In this document: positions 1-7,689 of the stretch, piece after piece
Layout of the letters: each line of letters opens with the position of its first letter
Numbering within the stretch: position 1 is the first letter of the stretch
From: CAZGUX01 sp964529305
Lineage (GTDB): Bacteria; Acidobacteriota; Terriglobia; Bryobacterales; Bryobacteraceae
Reading direction: 5' to 3'
NCBI GenBank assembly: GCA_964529305.1
Contig: CAZGUX010000128.1
Location: forward strand, 43,810 to 107,809
Length of the DNA stretch: 64,000 bases
The notes under the pieces: generated by a model
Databases searched by the model: none
What the model saw: the letters and a program-made list of their open reading frames with translations, nothing else
What the model was told of the DNA's origin: nothing
Translations under genes and position numbers: made by a program

Positions 1-2
1 CC

Positions 3-83
3 GGACGGAAGTCCACTCATGTGAAACTCCGTCCGTCGGGTCTGGTCGCGCTCGAGTGGGCGCGGCTGACCGTGGGCGAATAG
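3..83 (+). CDS. C-terminal end of Cas10/Csm1 (partial)
   Basis: An open frame enters from the left edge and stops at TAG 81-83, leaving 26 residues that end in LVALEWARLTVGE. The position directly before csm2 and on the same strand is where cas10 (csm1), the large subunit of the type III-A effector, normally sits. The short LEWAR-type tail fits the end of that protein, but no HD, palm or GGDD motif lies inside the window, so the call rests mainly on gene order. The other two forward frames close without a comparable tail. The gap to csm2 is 21 nt. Confidence 0.5.
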   Translation, partial: GRKSTHVKLRPSGLVALEWARLTVGE

Positions 84-104
84 GCGACGACCGAGTGAAT
101 CTCT

Positions 105-587
105 ATGGCTGACCAGCAAAGACCACCAAGGCCTCCCCGTGAGGGGCGGGAGCCGCGCGAGCAGTTCGGGCCGGGCGGAGGCAACCGGGACCGGGATCGC
201 GACCGGGATCGGGATCGCGACCGGCGGGACCGGCGTCCGGAAGGTCCTCCGGAAATCGACCTCGAGAAGCTGATCGCCGATAGCCTGTATCTGGACAATC
301 AGGCCCACGGCGTCGTCAGCCGCATGCGCGATATGGATTCGGGCACCAAGAGCCAGTTGCGGCGGCTCTACAATGCCGTCCGGCGCGCCTGCCGCGCTCC
401 GGAATCCGAACGCCAGCATCAGTTCGTGATGCTGCGCGCGCGGCTGGCGTATACCATCGCACGTCACTCCCTGCGCAGTCTGGATCAATTGGAAAAGCTG
501 CTGCTTCAGGTGACGCGCAAGAACGATCCGCGCGGTTACGAACGCTTCAAGGATTTGTTTGAAGCCATCGTCGCCTATAACGAATAG
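105..587 (+). CDS. csm2: Csm2, small subunit of type III-A CRISPR effector
   Basis: The 160-residue protein is the small (Cas11-type) subunit that lines the crRNA-target duplex in the Csm complex. Residues about 50-160 form the helical Csm2 core and end in the family-like FKDLFEAIVAYNE. The first 50 residues are not part of the usual fold: they are rich in Pro, Arg and Gly and hold an uninterrupted Arg-Asp dipeptide run (about residues 28-44). Csm2 proteins are commonly about 120-150 residues, so the tail accounts for the extra length. It precedes csm3, csm4 and csm5 on the same strand, which makes the identification firm. The tail is probably disordered and could bind RNA or other subunits; that is inference. 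Confidence 0.88.
   Translation: MADQQRPPRPPREGREPREQFGPGGGNRDRDRDRDRDRDRRDRRPEGPPEIDLEKLIADSLYLDNQAHGVVSRMRDMDSGTKSQLRRLYNAVRRACRAPESERQHQFVMLRARLAYTIARHSLRSLDQLEKLLLQVTRKNDPRGYERFKDLFEAIVAYNE
186..236 (+). repeat. Arg-Asp codon repeat inside csm2
   Basis: About eight near-tandem six-base units of CGG/CGC plus GAC/GAT encode the RD run of Csm2. Synonymous codons alternate, so the run is not a pure slippage tract; this suggests the amino-acid pattern is being kept. It lies wholly inside the coding frame. Confidence 0.85.
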
Positions 588-644
588 GCGCCGTGCCAGG
601 CGAGGCTCTCGAGAGCCCGCCACTGTGAGTAACGAGGAATTTCC

Positions 645-1478
645 ATGAGCGCGCATACGACGCAAACCCAGCTCAAACTGGTTGGCAAACTGATTATCGA
701 AGGGGAACTGCACTGCGAGACCGGCCTGCATGTCGGCGCGGGCAAGGGCTCTCTGGAGATCGGGGGGTCGGACAATCCCGTCATCAAGGACGCCTTTGGG
801 CGGCCCTACGTCCCCGGCAGTTCGCTGCGAGGGAAACTCCGGAGCCTGATCGAGCACGCTCACGGCCTCACCTCCCCCGCCGATCTGGTGTACCTTTCCA
901 AGCGCAAGGGCCAGGAGGTGCGCATCCACCAGAGCGACAAGCCCGACGACGAAGTGTGCATCCTGTTCGGCCGCAATCCGGGCCGTATGGAGCGAGTCTC
1001 CGGCGATCCGGTAGAATCCAGCGCGGCCACGCCGGCGCGGCTGGCGGTGTATGACGCGCCGCTCGACCCCGACAGCATCACGCCCCAGATGCGCGAGAAC
1101 CTGGACGACGAGTTGACCGAGGTGAAGAGCGAAAACGCGATCGACCGGATCACGTCGCAGGCCAATCCGCGCACTTTGGAGCGCGTGCCGGCCGGGGCGC
1201 GGTTCATCGTGCGCATGGTGTTGGACGTCCTGTGCGAGGAGGACGCGCCGCTGGTGGCGCGGGTGCTGGAAGGCATGCGCCTGCTCGAGGACGACGCGCT
1301 GGGCGGAGGCGGGTCTCGCGGCAGCGGCCGCGTCCGTTTCGCCAACCTGCGCGTGGTCTGGCGCGGCCGAGGCTACTACGCGGGAGAAGGCCAGGACAAA
1401 GAACTGATTGCAGGCGCCGACGTGGCAGCGGTCCAGGCGCTGTTCCGCGACGCCGGCCCCTCGTACATCCAGGAATGA
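645..1478 (+). CDS. csm3: Csm3, Cas7-like backbone subunit and target-RNA nuclease
   Basis: This 277-residue RAMP protein forms the backbone of the type III-A complex and cuts target RNA at 6-nt intervals. The motif IGGSDNPVIKD places an aspartate at residue 43, matching the catalytic Asp known as D33 in Streptococcus thermophilus Csm3. It is followed by the family motif VPGSSLRGKLRSLIE and a C-terminal glycine-rich loop, LGGGGSRGSGRVRF. The protein is longer than the usual 210-250 residues because of extra sequence around residues 85-145. A GAGGAA Shine-Dalgarno lies just upstream of the ATG. Its stop overlaps the csm4 start by 4 nt, so translation is probably coupled. Confidence 0.95.
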   Translation: MSAHTTQTQLKLVGKLIIEGELHCETGLHVGAGKGSLEIGGSDNPVIKDAFGRPYVPGSSLRGKLRSLIEHAHGLTSPADLVYLSKRKGQEVRIHQSDKPDDEVCILFGRNPGRMERVSGDPVESSAATPARLAVYDAPLDPDSITPQMRENLDDELTEVKSENAIDRITSQANPRTLERVPAGARFIVRMVLDVLCEEDAPLVARVLEGMRLLEDDALGGGGSRGSGRVRFANLRVVWRGRGYYAGEGQDKELIAGADVAAVQALFRDAGPSYIQE

Positions 1479-2512
1479 CCCCAGCCGCTGTCGTCAAATT
1501 CCGCCCGACCACGCCGTGGCGCCTCGGCGACGATTCCGGCCTGCGCGACCGCGTGCAGTTGTTCTATCGCAGCGATGCGCTGTACTCCGCGGTCACGCAT
1601 GCCATGAGCGCGTTCGGGAGGCTCGACGACTGGCTGGCCGCCACCGCCCGGGCTTCCGTTCCCGAGGTAGCGTTCAGTTCCGTGTTTCCCATGCAGGGCG
1701 ACCTGGTGTTCGTGCCCCCGCCCCGCACCATCTGGCCTCCGGCTCTTTCTCCCAAGGTGCGATGGAAAGGGGCTAGTTTCGTTCCTCTCGACGTCATCGA
1801 CGCGTTGTTGTCCGGGGACTCCCTCGACGAGACCGTGTGGGCGGTCGACGGCGCCAGCGAGTGCCTGATTCCGGTGGGCCGCTACGGCCCGTTTCGCATC
1901 GCCAATCGCACCGCGGCGGCGGTGGACCGGTTGACCGGGGCGCTGGACGCCCACCGCGCCGCCTGCCTGGAGTTCGCGGCCGGCGCCGGTATGTGGTGCG
2001 TGGTCTCCTTTGCGTCCGAAGAGTCGAGCGCGCGTTGGCTGGGCCCCGTGCAAACAGCTTTCCGCTACCTGGCCGACACCGGATTGGGCGGAGAGCGTTC
2101 CCGCGGTTGGGGACGCTTCGACAACCTGGAGTTCCTGGAGGGCGACTTGTCCGCTCTCCTTCTGCCTCGCTCCACCCAGGCCTCCGAACCGGCGGCGCCT
2201 TCCGTGGAACGCCTGTTTTGGCTGTTATCGTTGTTTGTTCCCTCGGCCGGCGACGTAGTGCGTTGGGACGGCGGCAGCTATCAGGTGGTGGCGCGGGCGG
2301 GGCGTGTCGATTCCGCGGTGTCGTCGGGTGGCCTCAAGAAATTGCAGAACATGGTGACCGAGGGCTCGGTGCTGGCGGCGGGCGCGCCGTTGATCGGCAG
2401 CGCGCCCAACGTCGCTCCGGATGACTTCCCTCATCCCGTCTATCGCTGCGGCTTTGCGGTGGCCGTGCCGCTTCCGGCCCCGCCTGCTGCCGCTCCCCAG
2501 GTGGTGTCATGA
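1475..2512 (+). CDS. csm4: Csm4, Cas5-like subunit of type III-A effector
   Basis: The 345-residue protein caps the 5' handle end of the crRNA in the Csm complex and contacts Cas10. The start chosen is the ATG that overlaps the csm3 stop as ATGA; an earlier in-frame ATG at 1232 lies deep inside csm3 and is rejected. The N-terminal strand begins VVKFRPTTPWRLGD, typical of Cas5-type RAMPs. The glycine-rich RAMP loop is seen as TGLGGERSRGWGRF near residue 205. It sits between csm3 and csm5 with 4-nt overlaps on both sides. Confidence 0.92.
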   Translation: MTPAAVVKFRPTTPWRLGDDSGLRDRVQLFYRSDALYSAVTHAMSAFGRLDDWLAATARASVPEVAFSSVFPMQGDLVFVPPPRTIWPPALSPKVRWKGASFVPLDVIDALLSGDSLDETVWAVDGASECLIPVGRYGPFRIANRTAAAVDRLTGALDAHRAACLEFAAGAGMWCVVSFASEESSARWLGPVQTAFRYLADTGLGGERSRGWGRFDNLEFLEGDLSALLLPRSTQASEPAAPSVERLFWLLSLFVPSAGDVVRWDGGSYQVVARAGRVDSAVSSGGLKKLQNMVTEGSVLAAGAPLIGSAPNVAPDDFPHPVYRCGFAVAVPLPAPPAAAPQVVS

Positions 2513-3612
2513 GATACCGGGTCACCGCGCTCACTCCTCTGCTGGTGGGTGACGGCCACCGCCTGTCGCCTATCGACTACATGGTGTGGAAGGATCACGT
2601 CAACGTCCTGGACCAGACCCGCATCTTCAAGCTGCTGGCCAAGGGACCGCGGCTCGAAGGGTATTTGACCCAGCTCAAGAGGGCCGACAAACTCGACTTT
2701 GCGTCGTGGGGTGGCTTCGCGCAGAACTTCGCCGACCGGAGAATCCCATTCGAGCATCCTTCGTGTTCGAAGTATTGGGACCGGGCAACGGGCGAATCGG
2801 TCCACATTCCGACCTTTTCGAGCGGCCTTCACGGCCCGTATCTGCCAGGCAGCGCGCTGAAAGGCGCGCTCCGCACGGGAGTGCTGTACGCCTCGGTCCG
2901 GGACGGTTCGCTGAAGCCGGTGCTGGAACGTTTCGAAGGAGACCGGCCGCCGCGCCATCCGGCTGAAGCGCTGGAAGACGACGTGCTCGGCCGGGCCGGC
3001 AACAGCCGCATGCGCTTCGTGCGCACGGGCGACTCCAAGCCCGTCGACCGGTCGATGATGAAGGTCTATCTGCTGCGGCTTTCGACCGTCGTTTCTCAGA
3101 AGGGCCCCGCCTGGACTCTTGGATGGAAACAAAGCCCACGCGGCGCCGTCGACTCCCGCCGCGTGGAGGACTCCACGCCGTGGTTCGCGGAGATGGCCGC
3201 GCCGGGTTCCACGTTCGAGGGCGACTGGCAGGAACGCTCGTCCAATTCCCGCGCCAAGATTTTCCAAGGCGTCAACCAGTACGCGGCCGCGGTCCTGGCG
3301 ATGCACCGGCAGTACGGGGAAGCCACCGGACTGACCGCGGTGGCAGAGGCGGCGGGCCGCCTGGCCGAACGAGTCGCGGGCCTTCCCTCGGAACAGGCGT
3401 GCCTGCTTCCCCTCGGATGGGGCGGCGGCCTCTTCAGCAAGACCGCCTGGGTGGAGAAGGACTCCGCGGACTACCGGGCGATTCTCGGCAAGCTCCCGTT
3501 CTACTCGCGGGCGGTCTCCTCGGGACTCCCGTTCCCCAAAACCCGCCGCATCGTTTTTGAGGGAGACCGGCCCTCCACCATCCCGGGCTGGGTTCTGTTG
3601 GAAGTCGCCTGA
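2509..3612 (+). CDS. csm5: Csm5, Cas7-like subunit capping the 3' end of crRNA
   Basis: The 367-residue RAMP protein is the last subunit on the Csm filament. It opens with MRYRVTALTPLLVGDGHRLS, the characteristic Csm5 N-terminal strand and loop, and contains LPGSALKGALRTGVLYA near residue 115, the RAMP motif that follows the first glycine-rich turn. The ATG overlaps the csm4 stop (ATGA). No csm6 or other CARF-domain nuclease follows within the window; the next gene begins 33 nt later and encodes a signalling phosphatase. Confidence 0.93.
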   Translation: MRYRVTALTPLLVGDGHRLSPIDYMVWKDHVNVLDQTRIFKLLAKGPRLEGYLTQLKRADKLDFASWGGFAQNFADRRIPFEHPSCSKYWDRATGESVHIPTFSSGLHGPYLPGSALKGALRTGVLYASVRDGSLKPVLERFEGDRPPRHPAEALEDDVLGRAGNSRMRFVRTGDSKPVDRSMMKVYLLRLSTVVSQKGPAWTLGWKQSPRGAVDSRRVEDSTPWFAEMAAPGSTFEGDWQERSSNSRAKIFQGVNQYAAAVLAMHRQYGEATGLTAVAEAAGRLAERVAGLPSEQACLLPLGWGGGLFSKTAWVEKDSADYRAILGKLPFYSRAVSSGLPFPKTRRIVFEGDRPSTIPGWVLLEVA

Positions 3613-3645
3613 CGGCGGCCGGGCAGGCTGGGCGACCAGGCCACG

Positions 3646-4857
3646 ATGAGCACCGAGCGGCAGCACACTGCGTCAGTCCTGATTGTCGACGACGACTTTC
3701 TCGCCCTCGAGTCGCTGCGGGTCCTGTTCACCCTGGAAACCGACTACAAGCTGACCTGTGTCAATCACCCCGATCGGGCCCTGGAAGAGTTCGCCCGGCA
3801 GCCTCTCGATGTGGTCATCTCCGACTACCTGATGCCGCAGATGAACGGGTTGGAACTGCTGAGGGAACTCCGCCGCCTGCAGCCCGAATCCACGCGCATT
3901 CTGCTGACCGGCTTCGCCGATAAGGAGAATGTCATCCGGGCGGTAAATGAAGTCGGCCTGTACCAATATCTGGAGAAACCCTGGGACAACGACGCGCTGC
4001 TGCTGTCGGTGCGAAACGCCATTCGCGAACGCAGCCTTCGAGTTCAGGTTGCCGGCAAGGTCCGGGAACTGGACGACCTGCTGCGGGAGCACAAGCAACT
4101 CTCCCAGCGGCACAGCGACCTCGAGCGGGAGATTGAAATGGCCTCCCGTGTCCAGCGGAGCCTTCTTCCGTCCCACCCTTTGACGATTCCGGGGATTCGG
4201 GTGGAAACGGTGTACCGTCCCTGCCGCTCCCTGGGCGGGGATTTCTTCGACTTCACGCAGGACGGAGCGCGCGCCGGGATCCTGGTGGCTGACGTCAGCG
4301 GCCACGGGGCGCAGGCGGCGCTCACCAGCATGCTGCTGAAGGCCGGGTTTCACGAGGCATTTGCACGGACGGATGCGCCGGACGAGATCCTGGCCCGGAT
4401 GAACGAGATGCTGCACCGGTTCCTGCCCTCGGCGATGTACGTCGCCGCCACGGTGCTGTTGTTCGATTCCCCGCTTCGGATTCGCGCCGCCAACGGCGGG
4501 CTGCCCTACCCGTTTGTCGTGCGGAAGTCGAAGGGCCGTGTTGATCAGGCGCCGCTACAGGGGTTTCCGCTCGGGCTGTTCCCCGACGCCGGACCTCAGC
4601 CCTGGGACGTTCACTCCATCGCGCTTGACGTGAACGATGTCTTGCTGATCGCCTCCGACGGGTTGGGGGAAATTCGCAACGCGGCCGGCGAGTATTTCCA
4701 GGATGGGCCCCTGATCACCCGTCTCGCCGAGTGGACGGCGGCCCCGGACGCGGACCTTCTGGAGACGCTGCTGACCCACGCGTTGGGATTCGCCGGCGAG
4801 CAGGCTCCGGCGGACGACATTACGCTGGTGGCGATCGGCCACTCCGAAGACGACTGA
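3646..4857 (+). CDS. Response regulator with PP2C/SpoIIE-type phosphatase output
   Basis: Residues about 9-125 form a receiver domain: acidic pocket VDDDF, phospho-acceptor Asp60 in ISDYLMP, Thr in LLTGF and Lys in LEKPW. A coiled-coil-like linker (about 128-165) leads to a SpoIIE/RsbU-type PP2C domain with GGDFFDF, VADVSGHG and a late APADDITLVAIG, which supply the metal-binding aspartates. Such proteins usually switch partner proteins by dephosphorylating Ser/Thr residues in response to a sensor kinase. It follows csm5 by 33 nt on the same strand and may be cotranscribed, but a functional link to CRISPR is unproven. No kinase or anti-sigma partner is next to it. Confidence 0.9.
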   Translation: MSTERQHTASVLIVDDDFLALESLRVLFTLETDYKLTCVNHPDRALEEFARQPLDVVISDYLMPQMNGLELLRELRRLQPESTRILLTGFADKENVIRAVNEVGLYQYLEKPWDNDALLLSVRNAIRERSLRVQVAGKVRELDDLLREHKQLSQRHSDLEREIEMASRVQRSLLPSHPLTIPGIRVETVYRPCRSLGGDFFDFTQDGARAGILVADVSGHGAQAALTSMLLKAGFHEAFARTDAPDEILARMNEMLHRFLPSAMYVAATVLLFDSPLRIRAANGGLPYPFVVRKSKGRVDQAPLQGFPLGLFPDAGPQPWDVHSIALDVNDVLLIASDGLGEIRNAAGEYFQDGPLITRLAEWTAAPDADLLETLLTHALGFAGEQAPADDITLVAIGHSEDD

Positions 4858-4978
4858 GAATGCCGCATCCGGAAGTCCGCGCGAAATGAGCTACTGCGCC
4901 GTGACCGGGAAGAGACGGCGATGGGAAGAGAGCCGGCCCACCCCCCGCCGGAGGCATCCCACCCTCTTCCCCATCACC

Positions 4979-6097
4979 TCACTCCGCACGCAACGTCACC
5001 GTGCGCTCGAGCAGCGCGTTCAGGCCGCCGACGACTGTGATCTTCTCGACCTTGCCGGCGATCTTCTCCAACGCCTCGAGTTCCTTCAGCCGCACCAGCA
5101 GAGGGTTGTCCTCCATCAGCTTGGCGGTGTTCAGCAGCGACCGCGTGGCGGCGGTCTCCTCACGACGGCGGATCAGGTTGGCCTGCGCCTGCTTCTCGGC
5201 CGTGACCACCTGGTTGAGAATGTCGCGAATGTCTCCGGGCAGGATAATGTCCTTGAGAGCGATCACGCTCACGCGAACACCATAGGTCTCCATCTCCCGG
5301 CGCACCTCGGCCGACACCGCTTCGTCGATGTCGGTCTTCTCCGCGAGCACTTGTTCCAGCGTGCGCTTTCCGAGCGACTGCCGCACGGCGATCTGCAGCG
5401 CACGGTACAGGTATTCGCCAACGTCCTTCACGCCGGCGCGGGCGTTGGTGACGTTGACGATCTCGTACACTGCCGAGATGTTCACTCGCACGGTGACCTT
5501 GTCGCTCGTCAGGATTTCCTGACCGGTCACCTCGACGGTCTGGCGGCGCACTTCGAGCACCTCGATGCGAGGCGTCGAGACCGCGTTCCAGAACCCGTAG
5601 TTGCCGGGCCCCAGCTCGCGGATCAGACGTCCATCGAGATACACGAGTCCGCGTTTGCCTTCGTCGACCGCGGCAAACGTCGCAGCCGACTCACGCCCCA
5701 GGCGTGCCAGGGCCGGCAGCATGCCGGCCGGCGCCTCAGGATTGGCGCGCGCGTCGATCCGCTCGAACGTCACCTGGACCGGCCCCTTCCAGAACAGCAC
5801 GCGGCTGGAAGGACCAATCACTCGCGCGAGCCGGCCATCCAGAAAGACTACGGCCACCTGGGCGTCGGACGTCTCCACTACCGTGAAGTAGCGCGCGGCG
5901 GTCTCCGGCAGGGAGTTGGCGATGTAGTCGGCCCACTCGCCGGAGTACACGAGATCGCGGACATTGTGGCGTTCCAGTTGAATTCCCCGGCCGAGCGTGA
6001 ACATCCAGCGCTCTCCGGGTTCCAGGATTTCCGCGAAGCGGCGCTTGCGGATCACCATGATTCGTTCGTTGTCGCCGATGAGAATACGGCGCAGCAT
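4979..6097 (-). CDS. Slipin/SPFH-domain protein
   Basis: This 372-residue protein has a C-terminal SPFH/band-7 domain (about residues 165-330). It includes EVTGQEILTSDKVTVRVN, the ALQIAVRQSLGKRTLEQVL segment and the ILPGDIRDILNQVV helix seen in stomatin/slipin proteins, then a helical tail. The first 150 residues look like a second, degenerate repeat of the same N-terminal unit (FLDGRLARVIGP against YLDGRLIRELGP). There is no clear N-terminal membrane helix, unlike classical slipins. The start is supported by a strong GGAGG Shine-Dalgarno about 10 nt upstream. It faces the preceding phosphatase gene tail to tail. The role is probably membrane-domain organisation, by family only. Confidence 0.85.
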   Translation of the reverse strand: MLRRILIGDNERIMVIRKRRFAEILEPGERWMFTLGRGIQLERHNVRDLVYSGEWADYIANSLPETAARYFTVVETSDAQVAVVFLDGRLARVIGPSSRVLFWKGPVQVTFERIDARANPEAPAGMLPALARLGRESAATFAAVDEGKRGLVYLDGRLIRELGPGNYGFWNAVSTPRIEVLEVRRQTVEVTGQEILTSDKVTVRVNISAVYEIVNVTNARAGVKDVGEYLYRALQIAVRQSLGKRTLEQVLAEKTDIDEAVSAEVRREMETYGVRVSVIALKDIILPGDIRDILNQVVTAEKQAQANLIRRREETAATRSLLNTAKLMEDNPLLVRLKELEALEKIAGKVEKITVVGGLNALLERTVTLRAE

Positions 6098-6352
6098 AGG
6101 CGTTTACCTCCGTGTCTTCGTTGGAAAAAAAGCAGAGATCACCAGGCCAGGCCCCGCGGCCACGCCAGCGGGCCTACCCTAAAGCGGGTCCGTCCGTGTC
6201 ATGCCGCGGCACGAAACGCGAGACGCATTTTCAGGGAAGACGCAGAGCGGCGAAACCGCTGCCGGGACGCTCGAGAAAGATCGAAATCTATCTCACGCGC
6301 ACAGCAGGAGCCCAGCCTGGATCACTCTTGGTTGCGTGCTGTTTCAACAGCA

Positions 6353-6424
6353 TGCGGATAGCGGGAGTCGAACCCGCGGCCGACAGCTTTGAGGCTGTTG
6401 CTCTATCCACTGAGCTATATCCAG
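6353..6424 (-). tRNA. tRNA with aberrant anticodon loop, isotype undetermined
   Basis: The minus strand folds into a cloverleaf: D arm GCTC/GAGC with a GG-containing loop, a five-pair anticodon stem ACAGC/GCTGT, a 5-nt variable region, and a perfect T arm GCGGG/CCCGC with loop TTCGACT. The acceptor has five good pairs (GGATA/TATCC), a T-G pair and a C-C mismatch at the end; CCA is not encoded. With the five-pair stem the anticodon loop is only six bases (CTCAAA) instead of seven. Placing the universal T at position 33 gives CAA (Leu), but the short variable region is not leucine-like. The loop is one base short of both a Trp loop (CTCCAAA) and a UGA-reading loop (CTTCAAA). It may be a decayed gene or an unconventional decoder. 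Confidence 0.7.
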
Positions 6425-6570
6425 GTTGGCGCAGAGGGATCCAACGTTCGCCGGCACGCGGTACTCCAGCGGAGCCGCGCCAGCGAGGTGGTTTGAACCT
6501 CGACTATAGGCGAACATCGGTCATTACCTCCAGCTTGATGAGTATAAACCACAGTATCGTGGTGGTCAAT

Positions 6571-6671
6571 AGAAAACTTGGAGAAAACTTGGAGATTTCT
6601 GGCAACCGGGCCGGACAATCGTTCGATGCGCCGACGGCATCATGTTCTAGTAGATTAGAGTCTAAGGACTC
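6571..6671 (+). promoter_or_regulatory. AT-rich leader with tandem repeat and small hairpin
   Basis: The segment before the AIM24-like gene is AT-rich compared with its surroundings. It contains a perfect 11-bp tandem repeat, AGAAAACTTGG twice (6571-6592), and an inverted repeat GAGTC-TAAG-GACTC (6658-6671) ending 9 nt before the ATG. This looks like a regulated promoter/leader. No clear -35/-10 pair can be assigned. The rest of 6425-6570 holds nothing recognisable beyond a short inverted repeat, ACCAC/GTGGT, near 6548-6563. Confidence 0.4.
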
Positions 6672-6680
6672 AAAACTCTC

Positions 6681-7550
6681 ATGGCATTCTGCACCAACTG
6701 CGGTACGCAAATTGGGGAACAGTCTCGATTCTGCCCAGGTTGTGGCGCGCCTGGCGGCGGCGTGGCAAACGTATCGACCTCAATCGCCCAATCGCTTTCC
6801 GCCGAACCTCTCGACTACTCGGTCGAGGGCGACAACCTCCAAGTGATCCGAATCCGCCTCAAACCCGGTCAGGAGATCTTCGCCGAGGCCGGCAAGATGG
6901 TCTACAAGACGGCCAATGTCCAGTGGGAGACCCGGATGACCGGAGCCAGCATTGGGCAAAAGCTGTGGGGAGCGCTCAAGCGATCGTTCACTGGTGAGTC
7001 GCTGTTTCTGACGTATTTCAAGGCGGCGACGCCGGGCGAAGTAGGCTTCGCGGGCGATTATCCCGGCAGGGTCCAGGTTTTTGACTTGGCCCCAGGGCAA
7101 ACCATTTTCGCTCAGCGAGATGCGTTTGTCGTGGCGCAGAACACGGTTCAACTCAGCGTGGCGCTCGTCAAGAAGTTAGGTGCGGGATTTTTCGGCGGTG
7201 AGGGATTTGTCCTCGAAAAACTCACCGGCCCAGGCGCGGCATTCATCCACGGAGGCGGCGACTTTCTCACCTTCGACCTGAAAAGTGGGGAGGTACTCCA
7301 GGTCGACACTGGGTGTATCGTGGCCTTTGATGAAACCGTGAGCTACGACATCCAGTTTGTGGGCGGAATCAAGACGGCGATCTTTGGCGGCGAAGGTTTG
7401 TTCCTGGCGACCATGACGGGACCGGGCCGGGTTATCGTCCAGAGCATGACGCTCGAAAAGCTTCGACGGGAGTTGTCGGTTGGGCGCTCCGGCGGGGACG
7501 AGCGGAGTGGCCTCCAGGCGCTCGGAGGGCTGCTGGGAAGCGAAGATTAA
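6681..7550 (+). CDS. Zinc-ribbon AIM24/TIGR00266-family protein
   Basis: The 289-residue protein starts with a zinc ribbon (FCTNCG at residues 3-8 and FCPGCG at 17-22). It then has an AIM24-like domain made of repeated beta units: EIFAEAGKMVYKTANVQWET near 63, GEVGFAGDYPGRV near 115, FLTFDLKSGEVLQVDTG near 195 and GEGLFLATMTGPG near 237. In bacteria this family (TIGR00266) is a conserved protein of unknown role; the mitochondrial relative AIM24 affects the inner membrane. There is no signal peptide, so it is expected in the cytosol. It stands alone, divergent from the tRNA. Confidence 0.85.
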   Translation: MAFCTNCGTQIGEQSRFCPGCGAPGGGVANVSTSIAQSLSAEPLDYSVEGDNLQVIRIRLKPGQEIFAEAGKMVYKTANVQWETRMTGASIGQKLWGALKRSFTGESLFLTYFKAATPGEVGFAGDYPGRVQVFDLAPGQTIFAQRDAFVVAQNTVQLSVALVKKLGAGFFGGEGFVLEKLTGPGAAFIHGGGDFLTFDLKSGEVLQVDTGCIVAFDETVSYDIQFVGGIKTAIFGGEGLFLATMTGPGRVIVQSMTLEKLRRELSVGRSGGDERSGLQALGGLLGSED

Positions 7551-7634
7551 GCAAACAAAGGACAAAGAGACCAAGTGACGCCACGCTTTTAGGGAACCAG
7601 TCGGCGGCGGGGTACGTCCGTGTAAGGCGCAGCC

Positions 7635-7664
7635 TTGACGCTATTGAAATAAGGGCCCTACAAT
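7635..7664 (+). promoter_or_regulatory. Sigma70-like promoter for the GWxTD gene
   Basis: TTGACG (7635-7640) and TACAAT (7659-7664) are separated by 18 bp and lie 26 bp before the ATG at 7690. Both boxes are one base from the housekeeping consensus. The assignment is by inspection only. Confidence 0.5.
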
Positions 7665-7689
7665 TAGTAGTGTCCAGAAAGTGCCGGCT

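Noticed and set aside
4886..6361. A 491-codon open frame on the plus strand
   Set aside because: It is antisense to the slipin gene, whose SPFH motifs and GGAGG site are clear.
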